The position numbers were made by a program, and so were the translations under genes. 64,000 bases of DNA from contig CAILZL010000018.1 in NCBI GenBank assembly GCA_903838705.1, forward strand, positions 1 to 64,000. Direction: 5' to 3'. The DNA is from an uncultured Pseudomonadota bacterium (GTDB lineage: Bacteria > Pseudomonadota > Gammaproteobacteria > Steroidobacterales > Steroidobacteraceae). This document shows positions 34,687-42,794 of the stretch, piece by piece (within the stretch, counting starts at the first letter, position 1; the number at the start of each line of letters is the position of its first letter). The notes beneath the pieces were generated by a model, which saw nothing but the letters and a program-made list of their open reading frames with translations, was not told the DNA's origin and did not search any database.

Positions 34687-35808
34687 TCAGACAACCAGCA
34701 CTGACGGGTCTATCGCCTGTTGCCAGGCCAGCATGCCTCCGGCCGCATTCAGCGTCTTGACCTGCGAGTGGGACTTGAACCACTGGCAGGCATGCGCACT
34801 GCGTCCACCGCTGCGGCAAATGAAAACAACCGATGAAAACTCATCTGCGGCAATTGATGTATGGCTCAGATCAGAGAGAGGTATATTCACAGCCCCTTCA
34901 ATGTGGCCGGCAGAAAATTCGTACTGTTCCCTTACGTCGATGAGCAGGGTATTGCGCCTGTCGGTTTCCAGTAGCGCATGCAGCTGGTTAATGGAAATGG
35001 TGTCAGCTTGTTTGCTATCGCATCTGTTTGACCCGTCCTGTGGTGCAATGATGGATGGATTCAAGCCACAGACGGCACAGTCTGAACGTGCTGAAAATTT
35101 GAATTCGGAAAAATTCATGCTCAATGCGTCATAGGTCATCAAGCGGCCAATCAGAGGTTCGCCTATACCCGCAATCAGCTTGATAGCCTCGGTTGCCTGC
35201 AATGAGCCCATCACGCCCGGCAGAACACCGAGTACACCAGCCTGTGCGCAGTTAGGAATACTATTTTCTGCTGGCGAGGCCGGAAACAGGCAGCGATAAC
35301 AGGGGCCGAGATTCGGCACATAAGTAAACAGCTGGCCTTCAAAGCGGTGAATTGCCGCAGATACCAGTGATTTGCGTAATAGCACACAGGCGTCATTGAT
35401 AAGGTAACGCGCAGCAAATTGATCGGTGCCATCCAGCACTAAATCGTAATCACCGATAATGGTCATTACATTGCTGGCCTGCAATTCAACCTCATGAATC
35501 TGAATGTTGAGCGTCGGGTTCAGTGCCTGCAAACGATGAGCAGCTGCGTGTGCTTTTGATTGTCCGATCTGTGCAGAGTCGAACAGTACCTGACGTTGCA
35601 GATTTGAAATGTCGACCCGATCAAACTCAACAATACCAATGGTTCCAACGCCTGCTGCGGCCAGATACAGCAACGCAGGTGATCCCAGCCCGCCTGCACC
35701 AACCACCAGCACGCGGGCGGCTTTGAGCTTTTCCTGACCGGTTATTCCAAGTTCGCCCAAGGCCAGATGACGGCTGTACCGGGAAAGATCGTGAGGAGTC
35801 AGACTCAT
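34687..35808 (-). CDS. moeB: MoeB/ThiF-type adenylyltransferase fused to rhodanese
   Basis: A 373-residue E1-like enzyme with a C-terminal sulfurtransferase. Residues 1-245 are ThiF/MoeB-like: RYSRHLALGELGITGQEKLK, nucleotide loop VLVVGAGGLGSPALLYLAAA, DRVDISNLQRQ and two zinc CxxC pairs (CYRC and CAVC). Residues about 275-365 are a rhodanese with active cysteine in VVFICRSGGRSA. It adenylates the C-terminal Gly-Gly of a sulfur-carrier protein (MoaD or ThiS type) and may also hand over sulfur, as MOCS3/MoeZ do. No carrier or partner genes are adjacent, so whether it serves molybdopterin, thiamine or cysteine synthesis is open. The gene symbol is by domain type. Confidence 0.88.
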   Translation of the reverse strand: MSLTPHDLSRYSRHLALGELGITGQEKLKAARVLVVGAGGLGSPALLYLAAAGVGTIGIVEFDRVDISNLQRQVLFDSAQIGQSKAHAAAHRLQALNPTLNIQIHEVELQASNVMTIIGDYDLVLDGTDQFAARYLINDACVLLRKSLVSAAIHRFEGQLFTYVPNLGPCYRCLFPASPAENSIPNCAQAGVLGVLPGVMGSLQATEAIKLIAGIGEPLIGRLMTYDALSMNFSEFKFSARSDCAVCGLNPSIIAPQDGSNRCDSKQADTISINQLHALLETDRRNTLLIDVREQYEFSAGHIEGAVNIPLSDLSHTSIAADEFSSVVFICRSGGRSAHACQWFKSHSQVKTLNAAGGMLAWQQAIDPSVLVV

Positions 35809-36043
35809 GCTGCGGACTATAAACCAGCATTGATGAGAGGCGCCATGTGTACGGTTTCAAAAGTTTGCCGCCGTATTTCATGTGCTATAGGATCAGGTAA
35901 TCCAAGCTTTGCGTTCAGTCTTGATAAATAAAGTCGGTCTGAAAGGTATATGCAGGGATAAACAGGCGGGTACGGTCATCATGAGTTTCGCGCATGATCG
36001 TGAGTCGGAGTGAACAGATATTCAAATGCAGATGAGGTGAATC

Positions 36044-36556
36044 ATGAGAATTTATAAAAGATTGAGTTGTGTGCTGGTTGCCTTGACTATGGTGATGACT
36101 ACTGTCCATGCGGCTGGTGTCAGCCCGGCGGAAGCATTGCAGATAAAAGCAGATATCAAGCAACTGGTTGATAACTATGCCATCACGCGCGATAACTGGG
36201 ATGCCAAGGCGCATGCCGCTCTGTTTACCGAACATGCCAGATTGATCATGAATGGCGCTGTTACTGAAGGATCCGCAGCGATCCAGAAGCGGGTGGAAGG
36301 ATTGAATCATGACGGCAGGAGTCTGCACATGATGACCTCCAGCCAGATCACCATTATTGATAAGGATCACGCCACCGGTATTCAATACATCGCTGTGTAC
36401 ACGAATACACCTGACAAGCCGGTCAAGGAAGATGAGTCCATTGCAGTAAAAGGACCGAGCAGAATGGGCAAGTATTTCGACAAGTATGAGCGCACGCCGG
36501 ATGGCTGGAAGTTCACCGAGCGTCGTCTACAGACGGTATTTACTACAGCAGAATAA
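36044..36556 (+). CDS. Exported SnoaL/NTF2-like protein
   Basis: A 170-residue protein with a signal peptide (MRIYKRLSCVLVALTMVMTT VHA, cleavage near residue 23) and a SnoaL-like cone fold. Typical marks are an N-terminal helix (IKQLVDNYAITRDNWDAKAH), LFTEHARLIMNG and a late beta-strand pair (MGKYFDKYERTPDGWKF, then ERRLQTVF). Members bind or convert small hydrophobic compounds, but the substrate is unknown. AGGTGA lies before the ATG. It is divergent from the moeB-like gene across 235 bases and ends at a two-way terminator. Confidence 0.8.
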   Translation: MRIYKRLSCVLVALTMVMTTVHAAGVSPAEALQIKADIKQLVDNYAITRDNWDAKAHAALFTEHARLIMNGAVTEGSAAIQKRVEGLNHDGRSLHMMTSSQITIIDKDHATGIQYIAVYTNTPDKPVKEDESIAVKGPSRMGKYFDKYERTPDGWKFTERRLQTVFTTAE

Positions 36557-36599
36557 TCATGAGTTAATGAAATGCATCCGGCTATGCTGGTTGCGAAAA

Positions 36600-36635
36600 A
36601 ATGCCCCGGCAATTTGCTTGTACGGGGCATTGTTT
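36600..36635. terminator. Two-way intrinsic terminator between the SnoaL-like gene and gpsA
   Basis: AATGCCCCG pairs with CGGGGCATT. On the plus strand it is followed by GTTTT, on the minus strand by TTTTTT, so it can end both convergent transcripts. Confidence 0.85.
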
Positions 36636-36668
36636 TATATGCGCTGAGTCAGGAGTGTTTCAGATGAC

Positions 36669-37676
36669 TTAGCTCACTTCCGCCTTGATACCGCGATTCA
36701 TCAATTCCCTGAAAGCTGTCTGTGGTGCAAGACCTTCATGCAGCATGCGGTAGACCTGTTTGCAGATCGGCATATCCACCCGGTGTTCTATGGCCACTTT
36801 CATGACGGCGCTGGAAGCGGTAAATCCTTCCACTACCTGACCAATTTCCCGCTGCGCCTGTTCGGCACTTTTGCCTGACGCAAATGCCAGTCCGAAACGA
36901 CGATTGCGTGATTGATTGTCCGTGCAGGTGAGCACCAGATCGCCCAGACCGGCCAGACCCATGAAGGTTTCTCGTTGCGCGCCCAGTGCAACGCCGAGGC
37001 GGGTCATTTCCACCAGGCCGCGCGTGATCAGTGCAATGCGGGTATTGGCACCGAAGCCCAGACCGTCAGAAATGGCGGCACCGATGGCCAGTACATTTTT
37101 CACAGCACCACCGACTTCCACGCCTATCAGGTCGGTTGATGTGTAAGCCCGGAAATGGTCACTTGAAATACTGGTAGCCAGATCCATCGCGAAATCCGCA
37201 TCACTAGCCGCTACCGTGATGGCAGTCGGTAGCCCTGCTCCTACTTCGCGTGCAAAGGTAGGGCCGGATAGCACCGCCATGGGCAAATCTGCACCCAGCA
37301 CCTCAGCTGCAACCTGATGCGGCAATTTCCCGGAATCCGATTCAAAGCCCTTGGTGGCCCACGCCAGCCGGATGCCGGGTTGCAGCAATGGCTTGATCGA
37401 CGTAAGCACAGACCGGAATGCATGACTGGGAACGGAGATCAGAATTTCATGGCAGTCGCGCATGGCTGATGCCAGATCCGCCTCAACCTGCAGGGCAGCT
37501 GGAAAGGTCGCATCTGGCAGATAACGCAGATTGCGCCGCTCGTGCTGCATGCTGGCCAGCTGTGCTGCATCACGGCACCACAAGCGGGTGGGGCGCCCTG
37601 TTCGGGCGAACTGGATTGCCAATGCGGTGCCCCATGAGCCCGCACCGATAATGCAGATCGGGGTAGCTGTCGTCAC
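36669..37676 (-). CDS. gpsA: NAD(P)-dependent glycerol-3-phosphate dehydrogenase
   Basis: A 335-residue cytoplasmic enzyme that reduces dihydroxyacetone phosphate to sn-glycerol 3-phosphate for phospholipid synthesis. The NAD(P) motif is ICIIGAGSWGTALAIQFART. AWATKGFESDSGKL, LSGPTFAREVGAGLPTA, VEVGGAVKNVLAIGAAISDG (with the catalytic lysine) and GLAGLGDLVLTCTDNQSRNR are hallmark blocks. Length is normal. It starts 3 bases after the secB stop and is last in the yibN-grxC-secB-gpsA operon, the same order as in E. coli. This biosynthetic enzyme runs opposite to the catabolic glpD near 14 kb. Confidence 0.97.
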   Translation of the reverse strand: MTTATPICIIGAGSWGTALAIQFARTGRPTRLWCRDAAQLASMQHERRNLRYLPDATFPAALQVEADLASAMRDCHEILISVPSHAFRSVLTSIKPLLQPGIRLAWATKGFESDSGKLPHQVAAEVLGADLPMAVLSGPTFAREVGAGLPTAITVAASDADFAMDLATSISSDHFRAYTSTDLIGVEVGGAVKNVLAIGAAISDGLGFGANTRIALITRGLVEMTRLGVALGAQRETFMGLAGLGDLVLTCTDNQSRNRRFGLAFASGKSAEQAQREIGQVVEGFTASSAVMKVAIEHRVDMPICKQVYRMLHEGLAPQTAFRELMNRGIKAEVS

Positions 37677-37679
37677 AAC

Positions 37680-38171
37680 TCAGTTGACCGTGACGCTTGG
37701 GGCAGGCGCATCCATTACATCCTGCTGATTCGTCTGATCGAACAGCGCATCAAAATTGACCGGTGGCAGCAGGAACGGCGGGAAGCCACCTTTAACCAGC
37801 AGATCAGAAATGGTCTGTCGAGCGTAAGGCCAGAGGTAATTGGGGCAGAACACACCGAGGAGCCGGCGAACTTCGCCAGAGGCAATGTTGCGCAATGCAA
37901 ACGACCCGGCCTGCTTCACTTCACACAGCCAGATTGTTTTGTCTGCAACAACAGAACGCACATTCACGCTCACCACTACTTCAAAAACTTCGGCACCGAG
38001 CTGGTTGATGGTGGTCTGTACGTCCATGGTGACGCTGGGTGTAGTGGCGCCTTCAGGGACATGCGGGCCATTAGGTGCTTCATAGGAAACATCCTTCAGG
38101 TACACATAAGGTTCAATGTGTGGCGCATTGGTGTCAGTGGCGCCATTGGCTTGATTTGCTTTATCAGTCAT
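37680..38171 (-). CDS. secB: Protein-export chaperone SecB
   Basis: A 163-residue chaperone. Conserved parts are EPYVYLKDVSYEAPNGP, VFEVVVSVNVRSV and GVFCPNYLWPYARQTISDLL, then KGGFPPFLLPPVNFDALF. The tetramer keeps precursors unfolded and delivers them to SecA at the membrane. The N-terminal 18 residues are a polar extension and the C-terminus is acidic and short. It sits between grxC and gpsA, the standard place in gammaproteobacteria. The start is the only ATG in a suitable place. Confidence 0.97.
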   Translation of the reverse strand: MTDKANQANGATDTNAPHIEPYVYLKDVSYEAPNGPHVPEGATTPSVTMDVQTTINQLGAEVFEVVVSVNVRSVVADKTIWLCEVKQAGSFALRNIASGEVRRLLGVFCPNYLWPYARQTISDLLVKGGFPPFLLPPVNFDALFDQTNQQDVMDAPAPSVTVN

Positions 38172-38225
38172 ACGTGTACCCGGGCCGAAGGAAAGAAATG
38201 TTGAGCGAGCAGGATCATTGGCAGA

Positions 38226-38498
38226 CTACTTATGAGACAGCCCCAGCAGCGGATCCAGTTCACCCTTGCGGTCAAGAGCGGCAAGATCGTCGAACCCGCC
38301 AACATGGAGGTCGCCAATGAATATCTGCGGCACAGTGCGTCGTCCGCCGGAACGTTGCAGCATCACCATGCGTTGTTCGGGATCATCATCAATCTTGATC
38401 TCCTGAATGGCTACCTGCTTGCGTTCAAAAAGCTGCCGGGCACGATCGCAGTACGGGCAAGCATAAGTGCTGTACATGACAATTTCGGGTGAACTCAT
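38226..38498 (-). CDS. grxC: Glutaredoxin 3
   Basis: A 90-residue glutaredoxin. The active site is CPYC in MYSTYACPYCDRARQLF, with the glutathione-binding TVPQIFI (cis-proline) and GGFDDLAALDRKGEL. It reduces disulfides and mixed disulfides using glutathione. The start at MSSPEIV is preceded by GGAAGGGA; an open frame extends 22 codons upstream into the yibN end and is not likely used. It lies 17 bases after yibN and 54 bases before secB. Confidence 0.95.
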   Translation of the reverse strand: MSSPEIVMYSTYACPYCDRARQLFERKQVAIQEIKIDDDPEQRMVMLQRSGGRRTVPQIFIGDLHVGGFDDLAALDRKGELDPLLGLSHK

Positions 38499-38515
38499 CT
38501 GTATGTCCCTTCCAG

Positions 38516-38950
38516 TCAGGATTGGCCGGTCTTGCTGATCAGCGGCAGATTTTCCTGTCGCCATGCGGCCAGGCCACCACTCAGGTTGTATACATTCTGA
38601 AAGCCCTGCGTCTTGAGCAGCCTGGCTGCCTGGCTGGAACGCGCGCCGCTTTCGCAGCAGACAATCACCGCTTTTTCGCGGTACTTTTTTATCGATTCCA
38701 GACTGTCAGCCAGCTTGTCCAGCACAATATGGCGTGCATCCACAATGTGGCCGCCGGCGAATTCTTCTTCAGTGCGGATGTCCAGTATCAGTCCGCCCTT
38801 GTTGTGCAGCACAATGGCTTCATTGGTGCTGATGCCGCTGGCATTCTGCAGGTGCTGCCGTAGCTCGTACCCGATGGCGATTGCTGCGACAATGACAGTG
38901 CCACCTACGAGATACAGGTGGTGGTTAAGATATTCCAGAAAGCGATCCAT
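38516..38950 (-). CDS. yibN: Membrane-anchored rhodanese (YibN-like)
   Basis: A 144-residue single-domain rhodanese anchored by one N-terminal membrane helix (about 12-30, YLVGGTVIVAAIAIGYEL). The domain starts GGLILDIRTEEEFAGGHI and its active-site cysteine lies in VIVCCESGARSSQAA, which has two adjacent cysteines. The fold normally transfers sulfane sulfur; in YibN the role is linked to the membrane, but details are unsettled. The start ATG overlaps the first possible envC start by two bases on the opposite strand (CCATGAG). It is the first gene of the yibN-grxC-secB-gpsA operon. Confidence 0.9.
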   Translation of the reverse strand: MDRFLEYLNHHLYLVGGTVIVAAIAIGYELRQHLQNASGISTNEAIVLHNKGGLILDIRTEEEFAGGHIVDARHIVLDKLADSLESIKKYREKAVIVCCESGARSSQAARLLKTQGFQNVYNLSGGLAAWRQENLPLISKTGQS

Positions 38951-39005
38951 GAGCAGTACTTCTAGTTTGGAGCTTGAACAACAAAGGGCGCGCAGTATAG
39001 CAGTC

Positions 39006-40193
39006 GTGACCCGGTCGCGAGCCGCGCTCTGCTGCGCCGGCCTGTTGCTGGCGATGCTGCTGGCAGGCGTCAGCTGGTCTGCCACCCGCGATACCGCCAA
39101 AGCGAAGGAAAACGAGCTGAAACAGGTGCGGGAAGGCATCGAAAGTGTCCGGAAATCCATCCAGTCAGACGCGGAACGCCGTGACTCTCTGGTCGGTGAA
39201 CTGAAGAAGGCTGACGAAAGTATCCAGACAGCACGCGGTCAGCTTGCCGAAGTACGTAGCCGACGCCACAGCTCCGAGCTGCAGCTTCAGGATTTGCAAT
39301 CCCAGCAATCACTGGCAGAGGCCAAAATACTGCTTGAGCGCGAGGCGCTGGCCCGCGAACTCAGGTTGAGCTACATGAATGGCAGGGCGGAGCAGCTCAA
39401 GCTACTGCTGAACCAGCAGGACCCGGCCCAGCTGGGTCGCATGCTGAGCTACTACGGATACTTTGGTCGTGCTCGTGCTGAACATATCAAGTCGATTGAT
39501 GAACAGCTCGCCCATATCGCTTTGCTGAAGGAACGCATCGTGGCTGAGACGGATCAGCTGCGTGGCATCGAAACGGAGAGTGAACGCAGAGCAAAAGAGC
39601 TCGCGCTGGCACGCCAGAAGCGGGCAAATACGCTGTCTCAGGTTGAATCAAAACTGAAAACCGGAGCCCAGCGACTCAGCAAATTACAGGCAGAAGCCAA
39701 GTCTCTGGAACGATTGCTGGACGAATTGCGTCAGGCTATGGAACGTGCGGCAGCACAGTCCCGTGTGCAATCCAGTAGCAAATCCACTTCATCAACCGCT
39801 CCTGCAGGGCGCGGTACATGGCCCTGGCCGGTGAGGGGCGAGGTGCTGGCCCGCTTTGGGCAACTGCGATCAGGCGGCCCGCTTAAATGGGAAGGTCTGG
39901 TGATTGGCGCGAGTGCTGGTGCAGAGGTGCGAGCTCCTGCGGCTGGCCGTGTGCTGTATTCCGACTGGCTACCGGGACTGGGTTTGTTGCTGGTGCTGGA
40001 TCATGGTGGCGGCATCATGAGTCTGTATGGGCATAACGAACAGCTTTTCAGAAAAGTCGGTGAACAGGTTGCCCGGGGAGATCTGTTGTCTGCATCCGGT
40101 GATACCGGCCTGAATGGACGCAGCGGGGTGTATCTGGAAATCCGCAATGGCAAGACGCCCGTTGATCCGTTCAACTGGTTAGGTAAACCCTGA
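39006..40193 (+). CDS. envC: Murein hydrolase activator EnvC
   Basis: A 395-residue periplasmic protein. A signal peptide (VTRSRAALCCAGLLLAMLLA, cleavage near VSWSA) leads to a long coiled coil (about 35-265) and a C-terminal LytM/M23 domain (about 290-390). The metal ligands of active M23 enzymes are lost: the H-x-G-x-D block reads KWEGLVIG and HLHFE reads YLEIR, while YGH is kept. This degenerate state is normal for EnvC, which activates the amidases AmiA/AmiB at the division septum. GTG 39006 puts the signal peptide at the N-terminus; ATG 38949 would add 19 residues and overlap yibN by two bases. Confidence 0.88.
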   Translation: MTRSRAALCCAGLLLAMLLAGVSWSATRDTAKAKENELKQVREGIESVRKSIQSDAERRDSLVGELKKADESIQTARGQLAEVRSRRHSSELQLQDLQSQQSLAEAKILLEREALARELRLSYMNGRAEQLKLLLNQQDPAQLGRMLSYYGYFGRARAEHIKSIDEQLAHIALLKERIVAETDQLRGIETESERRAKELALARQKRANTLSQVESKLKTGAQRLSKLQAEAKSLERLLDELRQAMERAAAQSRVQSSSKSTSSTAPAGRGTWPWPVRGEVLARFGQLRSGGPLKWEGLVIGASAGAEVRAPAAGRVLYSDWLPGLGLLLVLDHGGGIMSLYGHNEQLFRKVGEQVARGDLLSASGDTGLNGRSGVYLEIRNGKTPVDPFNWLGKP

Positions 40194-40395
40194 TTCAGCA
40201 GAGGAAGTGAATCCGGTTACCTCTCACGAGAAAATAGTGTGATGCAGTTAACGGTTATTCAGATAAATGGGGTCACTGCATTTTACTATTTCCAGCAGCG
40301 TTAAGTAGCGCACAACTCCCTCTGCTCAGATGAATAGCATGTAAGCCCTGCATGCATGAACCAGTCATTTTCAGGAACTACAAGGGGTATGAATC

Positions 40396-42708
40396 GTGAG
40401 CAGGGAATATTCAGATCAAGCGCCAGATAAAGCACCGACCGGATCAAACGCGGTCGCAGAAATCGCTCCTACATCGCTGGATCCTTATGGCCAGTTGCTA
40501 CGGATGTTGCAACCACGTGCGCACAACATCGCCATCCATGATCGCAACGGGCTGCTGCTCTGGTCAGCTGATGCCTGTGCAAGCGATGAAGTAAATCAGT
40601 TGGTTCAGGATTACTGTAACGAAAATCGGAATTCTGATATGGCCGCAGCAAGTGCAACCGCAATGACGGGTGAGGCGCTGTGCATTCTGCCAATTCAGGA
40701 ATCCGGTCAGCCTTTAATCGGCGTGGTCGCTATTACCAGTGATGCGGTTACTGTTAATGATCGTATCGCAGACTCCACGAGCCGCTTGCTGCGTCCGGCA
40801 CTGTGCGTACTGGCGCGTGAATTGAACAGTCAGTACAACATTGACAGTCTGCAACGCGACATTCGTGTGCGCGACAAGGATCTGACGCTGCTGCTGGATG
40901 AGGCAAGTTCATTGCATAAAGATCAGCATGATGCGGATGACTTTGTGCGACTGCTGACGGCATGTCTCGGGCATCTTGATTGTTCACTGGGTGCGCTGCT
41001 GGTGCCAGATAAAAACATTACGGTATACCGTGCGGCTGATGGCATGCCTGCAGCTACCACATCCAGTCTGCTGAGCAGAACTCACCGGCATCTGTTTGCA
41101 CTGGCGCAGGTGCAACGTCGTACGGTGAGTCTGAACAATCGAATCAATGTCGGGCCGCTGGCGAATCTCAGACACAAGATTCTCGCTTCTCCGGTGCTGG
41201 GAAGTTCGCAAAGAGTGGTTGGAGTGCTGGTTTTTTACAAACTGGACAGTTCAGCGGACTTCTCCTTGCGTGAAATTCATCTGGTTGAATTACTGTCGCG
41301 GCGAATCAGCCAGATTCTGCTGAACTCCTATGACTCGGCCACTGGGTTGCTGACTCGCGCTTCGCTTGAAAAGCGCGCCGCTGATGCCTTGCGGATCGAA
41401 GCTGATACTGTAAATAGTGCCGATCACTTCGTCATATATGCAGACATAGATCATCTGCACATCATCAATGACACTTACGGAATGCATATAGGTGATGAAG
41501 TCATTACCCGCATTGCGTCGATCATCCGTGGGGTGACCAGCCCGAATATTACTGCTGCAAAAATTTCCGGAGATCGGTTTGCATTATTCCTGCAGGATGC
41601 CGATCTGGGTACGGCCACACACCTGGCTGAAACACTGTGCAGATCAGTTCGACAGATGAACTTCTCGGTTGGCAACAGGAAGCTCGACGTCAGTACCAGT
41701 TTCGGCCTTACTTCCGTTCAGACTGGATCGCACTCGCTGTCGCATGCACTGGCCGGAGCTGAAGCTGCCTGCAAGGCGGCCAAGGATCGGGGTCGCGACC
41801 GGGTTGAAGTATTTGTTGAATCAGACCACAGCATCATTCGCCGGGTTGAGGATGTGGCCTTGATCGGATCTATACGCGAAGCGCTGGCACATCATCGCTT
41901 CCGGATGGTGGCGCAACCGATCGTGTCACTGGACGGTCAGGACGATATGCGTCCCCGTGCCAAGTATGAGTTGCTGTTGCGCATGGTTGATGCTGCCGGT
42001 CAGCAGATCAATCCGGAAAAGTTTTTCCTGGCTGCCGAGCGCTACCAGATGGTGGCTGCAATCGACCGATGGGTGGTTGGATTCGTGCTTGAAACGCTTT
42101 CAGGATTGGTGGCCCAGCTGGAGAAAACCGGCGCAACTTTTGCTATCAACCTGTCCGGTCAATCCATCGGTGATGATGAGTTTCTGGACTATCTGTTTGG
42201 AAAACTGCGTGAATTCAATCTGCCGCCATCACTGATTTCATTTGAGCTGACGGAAACGGCAGCGGTATCCAACATTGTGCGTGTTGAAACCATGATGCGA
42301 AAGCTGCGCCAGATGGGACATGAAATTGCCCTCGATGATTTCGGCAAGGGGCTGTCATCACTTTCCTATCTGCAATCATTGCCTGTCAGCTCGGTCAAGA
42401 TTGATGGTTCATTAATTCGTGATGTCACAACCAATGTGCGTTCACAGGCGATGATCAGGGCAGTGGTGGAGTTGACCCGATCCATGAATCTGAAAACCAC
42501 AGCCGAGTGCATCGAGAGCGATGCCATCAGACAGATGGTTACCAGTCTGGGAGTGGATGATGCGCAAGGCTATGCGATCGGACGACCCGAGCCGCTGGAT
42601 GGTGTACTGAATACGCTGCTTGAACGGAGTGCATCTATGGACTCATGCAGCATGCCCGGCAACAGGCCGGCACTGGTTGAGCCAGAAAAAATGAGCAAGG
42701 CAGGATGA
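40396..42708 (+). CDS. GAF-degenerate GGDEF-EAL c-di-GMP protein
   Basis: A 770-residue cytoplasmic protein. A sensor region (about 30-310) includes a GAF-like domain (about 180-310). The GGDEF domain (about 312-475) has DSATGLLTRASLEKR and the signature SGDRF at 391-395, lacking the essential glutamate, so it should not make c-di-GMP. The EAL domain (about 485-740) keeps YELLLR (E525), AINLSGQS, FELTET, DDFGKG (647-652), SSVKIDGSLI and QGYAIGRP, so phosphodiesterase activity is plausible. GTG 40396 has AAGGGG upstream; the nearby ATG at 40389 is out of frame. It precedes the glycogen genes by 86 bases on the same strand, so it may be co-transcribed with them. Confidence 0.85.
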   Translation: MSREYSDQAPDKAPTGSNAVAEIAPTSLDPYGQLLRMLQPRAHNIAIHDRNGLLLWSADACASDEVNQLVQDYCNENRNSDMAAASATAMTGEALCILPIQESGQPLIGVVAITSDAVTVNDRIADSTSRLLRPALCVLARELNSQYNIDSLQRDIRVRDKDLTLLLDEASSLHKDQHDADDFVRLLTACLGHLDCSLGALLVPDKNITVYRAADGMPAATTSSLLSRTHRHLFALAQVQRRTVSLNNRINVGPLANLRHKILASPVLGSSQRVVGVLVFYKLDSSADFSLREIHLVELLSRRISQILLNSYDSATGLLTRASLEKRAADALRIEADTVNSADHFVIYADIDHLHIINDTYGMHIGDEVITRIASIIRGVTSPNITAAKISGDRFALFLQDADLGTATHLAETLCRSVRQMNFSVGNRKLDVSTSFGLTSVQTGSHSLSHALAGAEAACKAAKDRGRDRVEVFVESDHSIIRRVEDVALIGSIREALAHHRFRMVAQPIVSLDGQDDMRPRAKYELLLRMVDAAGQQINPEKFFLAAERYQMVAAIDRWVVGFVLETLSGLVAQLEKTGATFAINLSGQSIGDDEFLDYLFGKLREFNLPPSLISFELTETAAVSNIVRVETMMRKLRQMGHEIALDDFGKGLSSLSYLQSLPVSSVKIDGSLIRDVTTNVRSQAMIRAVVELTRSMNLKTTAECIESDAIRQMVTSLGVDDAQGYAIGRPEPLDGVLNTLLERSASMDSCSMPGNRPALVEPEKMSKAG

Positions 42709-42794
42709 AGCAGGCAATTTCTGACTGAATTGCTTGCGAATGATGAAGAATGTGACTACAAATGTGCTTCTAGCCTGTGGTTCCCAAAGGTTTC

